The notes under the pieces were generated by a model. The model saw nothing but the letters and a program-made list of their open reading frames with translations, was not told where the DNA came from and made no database searches. From NCBI RefSeq assembly GCF_004145405.1, contig NZ_SELQ01000008.1, forward strand, positions 62,001 to 126,000: a stretch of 64,000 bases of DNA, read 5' to 3'. The DNA is from Salipiger sp. IMCC34102 (GTDB lineage: Bacteria > Pseudomonadota > Alphaproteobacteria > Rhodobacterales > Rhodobacteraceae). Positions 36,643-45,943 of this stretch are shown one piece after another. A program made the translations under genes and the position numbers. Positions within the stretch are counted from its first letter, which is position 1; every line of letters begins with the position of its first letter.

Positions 36643-37245
36643 CTACAGCCCGCCGATCTCGCGGATGAGGGCGATGATCTCCTCGATCCCGTCGCCCGCC
36701 TTGAGGCTGGCGAAGACCGTGGGCCTGTCGCCCCGGGCCGTGGCCGCATCCGCACGCATCCGGTCTAGGTTCGCGCCGACATAAGGGGCAAGGTCGGTCT
36801 TGTTGACCACCAGGATGTCGGACCGGGTCAGCGCAGGGCCGCCCTTGCGGGGAATGTCCTCGCCCGCGGCGGTGTCGATCACGTAGATCGTCAGATCCGC
36901 CAATTCCGGGCTGAAGGTGGCCGAGAGGTTGTCGCCCCCCGATTCCACGACCACCAGCGCAAGATCCGGATGCCGCTCGCGCATCCGCGCGATGGCGGCA
37001 AGATTGATCGAGGCATCCTCTCGGATTGCCGTATGCGGACAGCCCCCCGTCTCGACCCCCATCACGCGGTCGGCGGGCAGGATCTGCATCCGCATCAGCG
37101 CCTCGGCATCCTCCTGCGTGTAGATGTCGTTGGTGATGACGGCGAGGGAGACCTCGTTCTTCAGCGCCTCCGCCAGGCGCGCCGTCAGCGTGGTCTTGCC
37201 CGCGCCGACAGGGCCGCCGATCCCGATCCGTAGGGGTCCGTTCAT
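36643..37245 (-). CDS. ureG: Urease accessory GTPase UreG
   Basis: A 200-residue SIMIBI-class GTPase that supplies energy for nickel insertion into urease. The P-loop is [10 protein letters not shown] (residues 10-20). The metal-binding GGCPHT (Cys-Pro-His) that binds nickel at the dimer interface is present, followed by [10 protein letters not shown] and the guanine-specificity motif NKTDL. The start at 37245 ([11 protein letters not shown]) overlaps the ureF stop by a few bases and gives the normal length. Last gene of the urease operon. Confidence 0.95.
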   Translation of the reverse strand: MNGPLRIGIGGPVGAGKTTLTARLAEALKNEVSLAVITNDIYTQEDAEALMRMQILPADRVMGVETGGCPHTAIREDASINLAAIARMRERHPDLALVVVESGGDNLSATFSPELADLTIYVIDTAAGEDIPRKGGPALTRSDILVVNKTDLAPYVGANLDRMRADAATARGDRPTVFASLKAGDGIEEIIALIREIGGL

Positions 37246-37868
37246 GTGGTGAATAGCCTTGGTTGCAGGGTTTCGTGCCGCATCGCCGCGATCTCCGAGC
37301 AATGCGCGCAGCTCAGGATATCGTCCAGGCCGCAGCCTTCCGTTTCGGCCGCGACCGACAGGCAGGTGGCGTGCAGATCCGCGTGGACCCGCTGCGCGCC
37401 GGTCTGGCCCAGGGGCATCAGCCGCTGCGCGCCCGCGATCAGGTTCGACACGAAGCCCGACAAATAGACCGCCGCGACAGCGCCCACTTCCATCTTCAGC
37501 GCGGCCGCCGCACGTCCCACCGCCAGCGGCAGGAGCGTATCGGCCACGTCCAGCCCCCAGACCTCCCGCGCGAGCCGCGCGAAGGCCGCGCCTTGCCGCT
37601 CCGCCTCCATCAGGCGTTCGGCGCCGATCAGGTAGCTGCGCGCCAGCGCGTCATCCACGAACCCCGCCGCGGCGAGCCGCAGCCAGATCGCGTCGGACCG
37701 GCCCGACCCGTGCCGCAACACGTCCTCCAGCCAGTCCCGCAGGCTGTCTGCGTCGGTGATCCAGCCATCGGCCACCCCCTGCTCGACCCCGTGGGAATAG
37801 GCGAAGGACCCCAGTGGATAGGCGGGGGACAGCCATTGTACCAGCGTCAGCAGGCGCGCGTCAGTCAT
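37242..37868 (-). CDS. ureF: Urease accessory protein UreF
   Basis: A 208-residue helical protein that joins UreD and UreG in the apo-urease activation complex. Characteristic sequence: [24 protein letters not shown] near the N-terminus and [24 protein letters not shown] in the second half. The start at 37868 overlaps the end of ureE by 8 bp; ATG 37883 is a second in-frame candidate. The overlap with ureG supports co-translation. Confidence 0.92.
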   Translation of the reverse strand: MTDARLLTLVQWLSPAYPLGSFAYSHGVEQGVADGWITDADSLRDWLEDVLRHGSGRSDAIWLRLAAAGFVDDALARSYLIGAERLMEAERQGAAFARLAREVWGLDVADTLLPLAVGRAAAALKMEVGAVAAVYLSGFVSNLIAGAQRLMPLGQTGAQRVHADLHATCLSVAAETEGCGLDDILSCAHCSEIAAMRHETLQPRLFTT

Positions 37869-38325
37869 GGGCGCTGTGTCCATGCGCGTGCGCATGGGTG
37901 CGCCCGTGCCCGTAGGCCCCGCCTTCCGGCGTGAAGGGCGCGCGCGCCGCCTCGATCTCGGCGCCCAGGTGTTCAAGCATATGTGCGATGACCGGATCGG
38001 CCGCGATCACCACGTGATCGGTCTCGATCTGGCAGGGGGTGTGCCGGTTGCCGATGTGCCAGGCCAGCCGCGTAAGGTTCGCCCCCCGCACCCGCAGCAC
38101 ATCCTCTTGCGCCGCCATCACCCGGATGCGCGGCCCGTCGTCCAGGACCAGCGCGTCACCCGCGTTGAGCGACGTGGTCTGTTCCAGATCGACCAGCACG
38201 CGCTGACCCGTATCGGTGGTCAGCACCCGGCGCCGCAGGAACCGGGCGGCGTAATCCAGCGTCACGCTGTCGCTGGCGGAGCCGCCGAAGGGCTCCACGT
38301 GTCGGGCGGTGGGCAGCGTGGTCAT
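37861..38325 (-). CDS. ureE: Urease accessory nickel metallochaperone UreE
   Basis: A 154-residue protein with the two-domain UreE layout. The N-terminal domain (VTLDYAARFLRRRV...DLEQTTSLNAGDALVLDDGPRIRV) is followed by the metal-binding domain (HIGNRHTPCQIE...HMLEHLGAEIEAARAPFTPEGGAYGHG). The C-terminal tail is rich in histidine ([11 protein letters not shown]), as in nickel-storing UreE proteins. It delivers nickel to UreG. A DUF1127 gene sits between it and ureC. Confidence 0.93.
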   Translation of the reverse strand: MTTLPTARHVEPFGGSASDSVTLDYAARFLRRRVLTTDTGQRVLVDLEQTTSLNAGDALVLDDGPRIRVMAAQEDVLRVRGANLTRLAWHIGNRHTPCQIETDHVVIAADPVIAHMLEHLGAEIEAARAPFTPEGGAYGHGRTHAHAHGHSAHD

Positions 38326-38347
38326 GCCGCCCTCCGCCGTGGGGGTA

Positions 38348-38584
38348 TTATTGGAACATCAAGTCCCGGAAGACGTGCATCGGGATGTCGGCGCGCGTCA
38401 GGCCCATCTCGGCCAGTTCGGCGTCGGACTTGGCGTGCATCTTCTCCAGCTGGGCGGTCCGGCCACGGACCTCGCCGTAGGCTTCGATGCTGCGCCAGAT
38501 GCTCTGGCCCAGGTCGGCCAGACGGTGCCGGAATGCGGTGAAGACGCTGTCGCCGCTGCGCAGGTCTGTCAGTTGATATGCCAT
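38348..38584 (-). CDS. DUF1127 (YjiS-like) small protein
   Basis: A 78-residue protein with the DUF1127 C-terminal pattern: arginine-rich helix, then LEKMHAKSDAELAEMGLTRADIP (L..msd.eL.dmGl.R.di). Such small proteins are common in Rhodobacterales; some take part in RNA or phosphate-related regulation and stress responses. It lies 126 bp after ureC and 22 bp before ureE, and its ATG has a fair site (AGAGGTAAG). Its place inside a urease operon is unusual and it may have its own promoter in the 126-bp gap. Confidence 0.85.
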   Translation of the reverse strand: MAYQLTDLRSGDSVFTAFRHRLADLGQSIWRSIEAYGEVRGRTAQLEKMHAKSDAELAEMGLTRADIPMHVFRDLMFQ

Positions 38585-38710
38585 GTCTTACCTCTTTGGG
38601 TGTTCGCGTTGGTTCGCTCCCTCGCCCATAGAAGTAAGTGGATCCGGCCATGCTCACCACGCACAGCTTTGCAATGCCGCGTTGCAGCAAGCGGGATGCT
38701 GCAGGCGCAT

Positions 38711-40447
38711 TCAAAACAGGAAATAGCGCTGCGCCATGGGCAGCACCTCCGCTGGCTGGCAGGTCAGCAACTCTCCGTCGGCGCGCACCTCGTAGGTTTC
38801 GGGGTCGACTTCGACCACCGGCGTCGCGTCGTTGAGCTTGAGGTCCCGTTTGCCGATCGCCCGCGTGTTCTCCACCGCTAGCGTCTGCTTGGCCAGCCCC
38901 AGCGTCTCCCGGATGCCATCGGCCTGTGCGGCGGCCGAGACGAAGGTCACCGCCGAATGCTCCACCGACCGGCCGTAGGCCCCGAACATGGGCCGCGAGT
39001 AGACCGGCTGCGGCGTGGGGATCGAGGCATTGGGGTCCCCCATCTGCGCGCAGACGATCGTGCCGCCCATCAACACCATCTCGGGCTTCACGCCGAAGAA
39101 GGCGGGATCCCACAGCACGAGGTCCGCGCGCTTGCCTTTCTCCACCGACCCGATGTGGGCGCTGATCCCGTGCGCGATGGCAGGGTTGATCGTGTATTTC
39201 GCGATGTAGCGCCGAACGCGCAGGTTGTCGTTGTCGCCGGTCTCCTCGGCCAGGCGTCCGCGCTGCTTCTTCATCTTGTCGGCGGTCTGCCAGGTACGGA
39301 TCAGCACCTCGCCCACGCGTCCCATGGCCTGTGAGTCGCTCGCGATGATCGAAAACGCGCCCATGTCATGCAGGATATCCTCCGCCGCGATGGTCTCGCG
39401 CCGGATGCGGCTTTCGGCGAAGGCGATGTCCTCGGGGATCGACTTGTCGAGGTGATGGCACACCATCAGCATGTCGAGGTGTTCTTCCACCGTGTTCACC
39501 GTGAAGGGCCGCGTCGGGTTGGTGGACGAGGGCAGCACGTGATCCTCGCCGCAGATCTTGATGATATCGGGCGCATGTCCGCCGCCCGCACCCTCGGTGT
39601 GGAAGGCATGGATCGTGCGGCCCTTCATCGCCTTCAACGTATGCTCGACAAACCCCGATTCATTCAGCGTGTCGGTATGGATCATCACCTGCACGTCCAT
39701 GGCGTCGGCGACGCTCAGGCAGCAATCGATGGCCGCCGGCGTCGTCCCCCAATCCTCGTGCAGCTTCAGCGCGCAGGCGCCCGCGCGGACCTGTTCCTCC
39801 AGCGCGGCGGGCAGCGAGGCATTGCCCTTCCCCGCGAAGGCCAGGTTCATCGGAAAGGCATCCGCCGCCTGCAGCATCCGCCCGATATGCCAGGGTCCCG
39901 GCGTGCAGGTGGTGGCGAGCGTACCGTGCGCGGGTCCGGTGCCCCCGCCCAGCATGGTGGTCACGCCGGAATGCAGCGCGTCCTCCATCTGCTGGGGGCA
40001 GATGAAGTGAATGTGGCTGTCGAAGCCGCCCGCGGTCAGGATACGCCCCTCGCCCGCGATGACCTCAGTGCCCGGTCCGATGACGATATCGACGCCCGGC
40101 TGCGTGTCGGGATTACCGGCCTTGCCGATGGTCTGGATCAGCCCGTCGCGCAGGCCCACGTCGGCTTTCACGATCCCCGTCCAGTCCACGATCAGAGCGT
40201 TGGTGATGACCGTGTCGACCGCCCCCTCGGCCCGCGTGCGCTGGCTTTGACCCATGCCGTCGCGGATCACCTTGCCACCGCCGAACTTGACCTCCTCGCC
40301 GTAGCGCGGCGCGTTGCCGTCCCCGGCCAGGGCGGTCAGGTCCCGCTCCACCTCGATCCACAGGTCGGTATCGGCAAGCCGCACCCGGTCACCCAGGGTG
40401 GGTCCGAACATGGCGGCATAGGCCGCACGGGTCATTTTGGCCGACAT
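38711..40447 (-). CDS. ureC: Urease catalytic subunit alpha UreC
   Basis: A 578-residue nickel amidohydrolase that hydrolyses urea to ammonia and carbamate. All active-site residues can be located: His145 and His147 ([10 protein letters not shown]), the carbamylated Lys228 (LKLHEDWG), His257 (MIHTDT), His283 ([13 protein letters not shown]), the flap histidines at 331-332 (MVCHHLD) and Asp371 ([11 protein letters not shown]). Length and sequence are canonical. An LprI-like gene separates it from ureB, and a DUF1127 gene from ureE. Confidence 0.97.
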   Translation of the reverse strand: MSAKMTRAAYAAMFGPTLGDRVRLADTDLWIEVERDLTALAGDGNAPRYGEEVKFGGGKVIRDGMGQSQRTRAEGAVDTVITNALIVDWTGIVKADVGLRDGLIQTIGKAGNPDTQPGVDIVIGPGTEVIAGEGRILTAGGFDSHIHFICPQQMEDALHSGVTTMLGGGTGPAHGTLATTCTPGPWHIGRMLQAADAFPMNLAFAGKGNASLPAALEEQVRAGACALKLHEDWGTTPAAIDCCLSVADAMDVQVMIHTDTLNESGFVEHTLKAMKGRTIHAFHTEGAGGGHAPDIIKICGEDHVLPSSTNPTRPFTVNTVEEHLDMLMVCHHLDKSIPEDIAFAESRIRRETIAAEDILHDMGAFSIIASDSQAMGRVGEVLIRTWQTADKMKKQRGRLAEETGDNDNLRVRRYIAKYTINPAIAHGISAHIGSVEKGKRADLVLWDPAFFGVKPEMVLMGGTIVCAQMGDPNASIPTPQPVYSRPMFGAYGRSVEHSAVTFVSAAAQADGIRETLGLAKQTLAVENTRAIGKRDLKLNDATPVVEVDPETYEVRADGELLTCQPAEVLPMAQRYFLF

Positions 40448-40464
40448 CGGGATGTCCTTTCAGG

Positions 40465-40830
40465 TCAGGGTTCGCGGAACTGCCGCAGATCGTCTGTGCG
40501 GCGAAGGGTCAGCCGCTCGATACAATTCGCGTGCACCAGGGGTTGCAGGCTGCCACCGTCGTACCGCGCCGCCTCCGCCGCGCACTGCGCGTCGCGGAAA
40601 CCCAGCCAGGCGCGCTGTGCTTCCAGAAGCACCTCCCCCAGCCCCCGCGCCTTTGCGAAGGACTGCGTCACGCGCCATTCGGCGTTCAGCAGGTCATCCG
40701 CCCGCGCGGCGGCCTCGGCGGCACAGATGTTCATGTCGGTCTGCGTTTGCGGATCGCTGCACGCGACCTCCTGCGCCGCCGCCGACGTGACCATGAGCGC
40801 AAGGCCGCCCGACAGGACCGCGGAAATCAT
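40465..40830 (-). CDS. LprI-like (DUF1311) secreted small protein
   Basis: A 121-residue protein with a signal peptide (MISAVLSGGLALMVTSAAA, cleavage near AQE). The mature part has the DUF1311/LprI pattern of four cysteines and Q..MN.CA...A..AD..LN, then LLEAQRAWLGFRDAQCAAEA. LprI proteins bind or inhibit lysozymes; other members are uncharacterised periplasmic proteins. It lies between ureB and ureC with close spacing, so it is transcribed with urease. ATG 40830 was preferred to a TTG 9 bp upstream because it gives a clean signal peptide. Confidence 0.82.
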   Translation of the reverse strand: MISAVLSGGLALMVTSAAAQEVACSDPQTQTDMNICAAEAAARADDLLNAEWRVTQSFAKARGLGEVLLEAQRAWLGFRDAQCAAEAARYDGGSLQPLVHANCIERLTLRRTDDLRQFREP

Positions 40831-40839
40831 CGCGCCCAA

Positions 40840-41145
40840 CTACAGGTCCCCCATGACGGACTGGTTGAACCCGTAGACCCGGCGCGCACCGCTCAGCGCG
40901 ATCAGCTCCACCTCGCGGCGCTGGCCCGGCTCGAACCGCACGGCGGTGCCCGCGGCGATGTTCAGCCGGTGCCCCCGCGCGGCCTCCCGATCGAAATCGA
41001 GAGCCGGATTGGTCTCGGCGAAATGGTAGTGGCTGCCGACCTGCACCGGGCGATCGCCGGTATTGGCCACCATCAGCGTGATCGTCGCACGCCCTTCGTT
41101 CAGGACGATATCGCCTTCTGCCGCTCTCACCTCGCCGGGTATCAT
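40840..41145 (-). CDS. ureB: Urease subunit beta UreB
   Basis: A 101-residue structural subunit. It begins MIPGEV, the standard UreB start, and contains [40 protein letters not shown] and the ending [14 protein letters not shown], all strongly conserved. A GAGGGAG site lies 9 bases before ATG 41145; the longer open frame from 41184 is unlikely. It is 42 bp after ureA. Confidence 0.94.
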   Translation of the reverse strand: MIPGEVRAAEGDIVLNEGRATITLMVANTGDRPVQVGSHYHFAETNPALDFDREAARGHRLNIAAGTAVRFEPGQRREVELIALSGARRVYGFNQSVMGDL

Positions 41146-41187
41146 GGCGCGCGCTCCCTCATTCATCTGGCCAAATAAACTCAAAAC

Positions 41188-41490
41188 TCAACGGATCGGA
41201 TCGTGCACCGTCACAAGCTTGGTGCCGTCGGGAAAAGTCGCCTCGACCTGCACGTCGTGGATCATCTCGGCCACGCCTTCCATGCACTGATCGCGGGTCA
41301 CCACCTCGGCCCCCGCCTGCATCATCTCCGACACCGAACGTCCGTCGCGCGCGCCTTCGACCACCGCGTCGGTGATGAGCGCGATCGCCTCGGGGTGGTT
41401 CAGCTTCACGCCACGGGCCAGGCGCTTGCGCGCGACCTCTGCGGCCATGGCGACCAGAAGCTTGTCCTTCTCGCGCGGGCTCAGGTTCAT
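41188..41490 (-). CDS. ureA: Urease subunit gamma UreA
   Basis: A 100-residue structural subunit, exactly the canonical length. It begins [20 protein letters not shown], has the [11 protein letters not shown] segment, and ends [18 protein letters not shown], which is highly conserved. ATG 41490 was chosen because it starts 1 bp after the ureD stop; the open frame extends further up over ureD and is not used. Confidence 0.95.
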   Translation of the reverse strand: MNLSPREKDKLLVAMAAEVARKRLARGVKLNHPEAIALITDAVVEGARDGRSVSEMMQAGAEVVTRDQCMEGVAEMIHDVQVEATFPDGTKLVTVHDPIR

Positions 41491-41491
41491 C

Positions 41492-42406
41492 CTACAATCT
41501 CCAACTGGGCGGCAGGGGCGATCCTGCCAACAAAGACATGGCCCCCGCAAGGGCCGCGCGTAGCGCGTATCCGTCCTCCGCCAGGACCCGGGCGACGAGC
41601 AGTCCCGCACGCGGCGCGCTCACCCCGCCTGCCTCCCCGAGGGCGGCGCGCAGCGGCGCGACCAGCGCCGCGGCGGCCTCGTCCACCACCACCAGCGTGG
41701 CCATCGCGCCGGCCCCCGCCGCGACCCCGGGCCGCGCCAGCGTGTCCGCACCGTCAATCCGCGTGGCGTCGGTCAGCAGCGGCACACCGTCCCGCGTCAC
41801 TTGGATCCGGTCGGTGAAGGTCACGCGGTCCAGCCGCTCGCCCGAAAGCTTGCGCCCGAAGACCACCGCCTCGGCAAGGAAGAGCCGCCCACCGGGGGCC
41901 ACCTCGGCCTGCAACCGCCGGTCGAGCGCTGCGCCGTCGAACAGGATCGTCTCCTGCGGCACCCAATCGAGCCGCGCGCCGGGGGCCACGGTCAGGCGGT
42001 TCCGGGTCCGCGCGACACCTTCGCTCGCGCGGTAGATCCGCTCGGCCGCCTGGGTCGTCAGCGCCAGCGCGGCCCCGGGCGCGACCTCCAGCGACACCGC
42101 CAGCCGGTCGCCCCCCGTCACCCCGCCGGAGGTGTTCAGCAGCACCCCGGTCAGCGGATCGTTTCCCTTCGGAAACAACAGCTTCAGACAACCAAAGGTT
42201 CGCAATCGCCCGATCCCCGTGCCCGCCCCGCGCGGCCGTACCTCGAGCTCCGCCTGTCCGAGAGATCGAACGGCGGGACCTGTCACGGGCCGGATGTCGG
42301 TGAGCGTCGCGATGGGAGTCGATCCTTGAGAGGAAGCCGCAAGACTGCCCCCCGCCCCCGTAAAGTCAACCGGACCACGACCGCCCGCGCCGCCCCCTTT
42401 CGCCAA
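41492..42406 (-). CDS. ureD: Urease accessory protein UreD
   Basis: A beta-helical scaffold protein for urease activation, first gene of the operon. Recognisable are [15 protein letters not shown], the hallmark [24 protein letters not shown] and [14 protein letters not shown]. The 5' end is uncertain: the frame has no ATG. TTG 42406 (304 residues) adds a Gly/Ala-rich stretch that looks untranslated, whereas GTG 42286 would give 264 residues starting just before the conserved part. The true start probably lies between these limits. Confidence 0.88.
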   Translation of the reverse strand: MAKGGGAGGRGPVDFTGAGGSLAASSQGSTPIATLTDIRPVTGPAVRSLGQAELEVRPRGAGTGIGRLRTFGCLKLLFPKGNDPLTGVLLNTSGGVTGGDRLAVSLEVAPGAALALTTQAAERIYRASEGVARTRNRLTVAPGARLDWVPQETILFDGAALDRRLQAEVAPGGRLFLAEAVVFGRKLSGERLDRVTFTDRIQVTRDGVPLLTDATRIDGADTLARPGVAAGAGAMATLVVVDEAAAALVAPLRAALGEAGGVSAPRAGLLVARVLAEDGYALRAALAGAMSLLAGSPLPPSWRL

Positions 42407-42693
42407 TCGCCCAAAGTTTCGGCACGAAGACGCGATGTCGCGCGGTTTTCAAGCCGCTCCGGTCCGACCCCGCTCCACGACCCGCGCGAGGGCACGGCGC
42501 GCGCACCCCAAATGCGGATGCCGCGACACTCTATTACCGCCCCCTCTCCGTCCAAAGGCCTTACAAGAGGCCTTCGACCCAACGCCGTCGATTTTTGGCC
42601 CCGCGGCGCTTTTGCGCGTCCGGTTCCTCTCGCAAAGGCAGCCGCAATTTGCTAGCCACGGCGAAACCACCCCAACGAAGGTGATCTGACCCC

Positions 42694-45582
42694 TTGTCGC
42701 TTTTCCTGATCGCTTTGTTGCCGTTCCTCGGCGCGCTCTTGCCCGGTCTGATGATCCTCGCCGGACGACAGGCGTGCTTCGGGGCCACCTTCCTCGTCAC
42801 GCTGACGGCCCTCGTCGGCCTGCTGACCCACGCTCCCGCCGTCCTTGGGGGGGAGGTCGTTCAGGCGCAACTGGCCTGGATCCCGGCGCTGGGGCTGAAC
42901 GTGAACCTCTTCCTCGATCCCCTTGGGCTGTTCTTCGCCGGGCTGATCCTAGTGATCGGCCTGCTGGTCATCTACTACGCCCGCCACTACCTGTCGCGCG
43001 ACGACAACATGGGCGAGTTCTACAGCTACCTGCTGCTGTTCCAGGGTGCCATGATCGGCATCGTCCTGTCCGACAACATCCTGATGTTGCTCGTGTTCTG
43101 GGAACTCACCTCGCTGTCGTCCTTCCTGCTCATCGGTTTCTGGAAGCACCTGCCCGCGGGCCGCCAGGGCGCGCGTATGGCGCTGGCCACGACCGGCATG
43201 GGCGGGCTTGCGCTGATCGGCGGCATGCTGATCCTGGGTCAGATCGCGGGCAGCTACGACCTCACGGTGATCCTCGAGAACCGGGAGGCGATCCAGGCCT
43301 CGCCGCTCTACCTGCCCGCGCTGGTGCTGATCCTGCTGGGCTGCTTCACCAAGTCCGCGCAGTTCCCGTTCCACTACTGGCTGCCGCACGCCATGGCCGC
43401 CCCCACGCCGGTGTCGGCCTACCTGCACTCGGCCACCATGGTGAAGGCGGGGCTCTTCCTGATGGCGCGCATGTGGCCCGTGCTCGCCGGGACAGAGGCC
43501 TGGACCTACATCGTCTGCACCGCGGGCCTGCTGACCATGGTGATCGGCGCCTTCATCGCCTTCTTCAAGCACGACCTGAAGGCGCTGCTCGCCTTCTCCA
43601 CGATCTCGCACCTCGGGCTGATCGCCTTCCTCCTGGGCACCGGCACGCCCTTCGGCGCGATGACGGCGGTGTTCCACATCCTCAACCACGCCGCCTTCAA
43701 GGCCGCCCTCTTCATGACCGCGGGCATCGTCGATCACGAGGCGCATACCCGCGACATCCGCCGCCTGGGCGGGCTGCGTCACCTGATGCCGATCACCTTC
43801 GCCATCGCCACCTTCGCGGCGCTGGCCATGGCGGGTTTCCCGCTGCTGAACGGCTTCGTCTCGAAAGAGATGTTCCTCGAAGAGGCGCTGCACACGACGC
43901 TCTATTCCAGCCCGCTGCTTGCCGCGGGCGTGGCGACGGCGGGGGCGATCTTCTCGGCGGCCTACTCGTTCCGTTTCCTGGGCCACACCTTCCTGGGCCA
44001 GGAGCGTTACGACTACCCGCACAAGCCTCACGATCCGCCCGCCGGGCTGTGGCTGTCGCCCGCTTTGCTGATGATCCCGGTGATCGGGCTGGGCCTGGCC
44101 CCCTTCCTGGCCGAGCCCTTCGTGAAGATCGTCACCGGCGCCGTGATCGGCGATCCCGCCCTTGTGCCCAACTACCACCTTGCGATCTGGCACGGGTTCA
44201 AGCCGCCGCTCTACCTGTCCGCCGTGGCCATCCTGGGCGGCCTGCTGATGCTGCTGGCCTTCAACCCGCTGATGCGCGCCTGGGACGCCACCCCCCGGCC
44301 CGAGGCGAAATCGATCTTCGACGGGCTGATCGCCATGTCCGTGCGCGGCGCCAATGCCTTTGCCGAGCGGCTGCACGACGGCACCTTCACCCGCTACGCG
44401 GCGCTCATGATCGTGACCACGACGGGCGTGGGCTTCTACGCCTGGGTCACCGGCTCGACCCTGACCACCAGCCGCGAGATGCTGCCCCTCTCGCCCCCCG
44501 CGGTGGCGGGCTGGGCGATGCTGATGGCCGCCACCGGCTTCATCATCGTGGCCCACCACAACCGCCTTGCCGTGCTGATGCTGATGGGGATCGTCGGCCT
44601 GATGGTCTCGGTCGGCTTCGACTACTTCTCGGCCCCCGACCTCGCGCTCACGCAGATCTCGGTCGAGGTCGTCACCATCATCCTGCTCTTGCTGGCGCTG
44701 AACTTCCTGCCCAACGAGACCCCGCGCGAGACGTCGGGTATGCGCAAGACCCGCGACGCGGTGATCGCGGGCGCGGGCGGGCTTGCGGCGGGCGGGCTGA
44801 TGTACACGATCCTGCGGTCGGACTTCCCGGCGCCCTCGATCTCGGATTACCACCTGGCCAATTCCTACAAGGGCGGCGGCGGCGACAACGTCGTCAACGT
44901 GATCCTCGTGGACTTCCGGGGCTTCGACACCTTCGGAGAGATCATCGTCCTGGGCATCGCCGCCGTCGTGATCTACGCCATGACGGAGGCGCTGCTGCGC
45001 TCCTCCGTCCGGGCGCGCCTGCTGAACCGCGGCTACGAGAGCGAGCGCGCGGGCGACGCGCACCCGTTGATGATGGTGGTGCTGACCCGCGTGATGATGC
45101 CCATCGTGCTGATGGTCGGCGTCTACGTCTTCCTGCGCGGTCACAACGAACCGGGCGGCGGATTCATCGCCGGCCTGATCGTCGCCATCGCGGTCCTGAT
45201 GCAATACATGGCCAGCGGCTTCGCCTGGGCTGCGAACCGGCAGCGTTATCCCTACCACGGGATCATCGGCGCGGGCGTGCTGATCGCGGGACTGACCGGC
45301 ATCGCCTCCTGGTTCACCGGGCATCCCTTCCTGACTTCGGCCTTCGGCTACTTCCGCATCCCGCCGCTCGAGGAATTTGAACTCGCGACCGCCATGGGGT
45401 TCGACCTGGGCGTCTTCCTGGCCGTCGTGGGCGCGGTGATGCTGAGCCTCGAATCCTTCTCGCGCCTGGCCCGGCGGCAGGACGACGAGACTTCGGACTA
45501 CGCGATGGACATCGACCCCTCGCGCCCGGAAGAGCCGGAACCGCTGGGCACCCTGCGCCAGACCCCACGAGAGGACAGCTGA
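42694..45582 (+). CDS. mrpA: Mrp-type Na+/H+ antiporter subunit A with fused B domain
   Basis: A 962-residue polytopic protein. The N-terminal half resembles NuoL, with QFPFHYWLPHAMAAPTPVSAYLHSATMVKAG, the lysine/histidine-bearing proton-channel helix signature. The C-terminal third, from about residue 788 (TRVMMPIVLMVGVYVFLRGHNEPGGGFIAGL), is the MrpB domain. The A and B subunits are therefore one protein, as in the Pha/Mnh-like group 2 systems of rhizobia. The TTG start at 42694 follows AAGGTGAT. It is the first gene of the six-gene antiporter operon, divergent from urease. Confidence 0.93.
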   Translation: MSLFLIALLPFLGALLPGLMILAGRQACFGATFLVTLTALVGLLTHAPAVLGGEVVQAQLAWIPALGLNVNLFLDPLGLFFAGLILVIGLLVIYYARHYLSRDDNMGEFYSYLLLFQGAMIGIVLSDNILMLLVFWELTSLSSFLLIGFWKHLPAGRQGARMALATTGMGGLALIGGMLILGQIAGSYDLTVILENREAIQASPLYLPALVLILLGCFTKSAQFPFHYWLPHAMAAPTPVSAYLHSATMVKAGLFLMARMWPVLAGTEAWTYIVCTAGLLTMVIGAFIAFFKHDLKALLAFSTISHLGLIAFLLGTGTPFGAMTAVFHILNHAAFKAALFMTAGIVDHEAHTRDIRRLGGLRHLMPITFAIATFAALAMAGFPLLNGFVSKEMFLEEALHTTLYSSPLLAAGVATAGAIFSAAYSFRFLGHTFLGQERYDYPHKPHDPPAGLWLSPALLMIPVIGLGLAPFLAEPFVKIVTGAVIGDPALVPNYHLAIWHGFKPPLYLSAVAILGGLLMLLAFNPLMRAWDATPRPEAKSIFDGLIAMSVRGANAFAERLHDGTFTRYAALMIVTTTGVGFYAWVTGSTLTTSREMLPLSPPAVAGWAMLMAATGFIIVAHHNRLAVLMLMGIVGLMVSVGFDYFSAPDLALTQISVEVVTIILLLLALNFLPNETPRETSGMRKTRDAVIAGAGGLAAGGLMYTILRSDFPAPSISDYHLANSYKGGGGDNVVNVILVDFRGFDTFGEIIVLGIAAVVIYAMTEALLRSSVRARLLNRGYESERAGDAHPLMMVVLTRVMMPIVLMVGVYVFLRGHNEPGGGFIAGLIVAIAVLMQYMASGFAWAANRQRYPYHGIIGAGVLIAGLTGIASWFTGHPFLTSAFGYFRIPPLEEFELATAMGFDLGVFLAVVGAVMLSLESFSRLARRQDDETSDYAMDIDPSRPEEPEPLGTLRQTPREDS

Positions 45583-45583
45583 C

Positions 45584-45943
45584 ATGGAAGCACTCGTCGC
45601 CAGCGCCGTGGGGCTGCTGACCGCTGCCGGAATCTACCTGGTGCTGCGGCTCAGGACCTTTCCGGTGATCATCGGCACCTCGCTTCTGACCTATGCCGTC
45701 AACATCTTCCTCTTCGGCTCGGGCCGCCTGCTGCCCGACGCGCCCGCCGTGCTGCGCGACGGGGTCGATGTCTATACCGATCCGCTGCCGCAAGCGCTGG
45801 TGCTGACGGCGATCGTGATCTCCTTCGGGATGACGGCCGTGGTGGTCATCATCGCGCTGGGGTCCTGGCTGTCCAATGACGACGACCGGGTCGACGCCCC
45901 GGCCCTGCAACAAGAGAACGAGACGGTGGACCCGCGCGCATGA
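45584..45943 (+). CDS. mrpC: Mrp antiporter subunit C
   Basis: A 119-residue NuoK-like protein with three membrane segments. Typical sequence: GIYLVLRLRTFPVIIGTSLLTYAVNIFLFGSGRL, then the conserved YTDPLPQALVLTAIVISFGMTA that marks MrpC. It starts one base after the mrpA stop and its own stop overlaps the mrpD start (ATGA). Confidence 0.93.
   Translation: MEALVASAVGLLTAAGIYLVLRLRTFPVIIGTSLLTYAVNIFLFGSGRLLPDAPAVLRDGVDVYTDPLPQALVLTAIVISFGMTAVVVIIALGSWLSNDDDRVDAPALQQENETVDPRA

Noticed and set aside
42407-42660. Short plus and minus frames (65-99 codons) in the ureD/mrpA gap
   Set aside because: They are Arg/Pro-rich translations of GC-rich non-coding DNA with no start signals or similarity.
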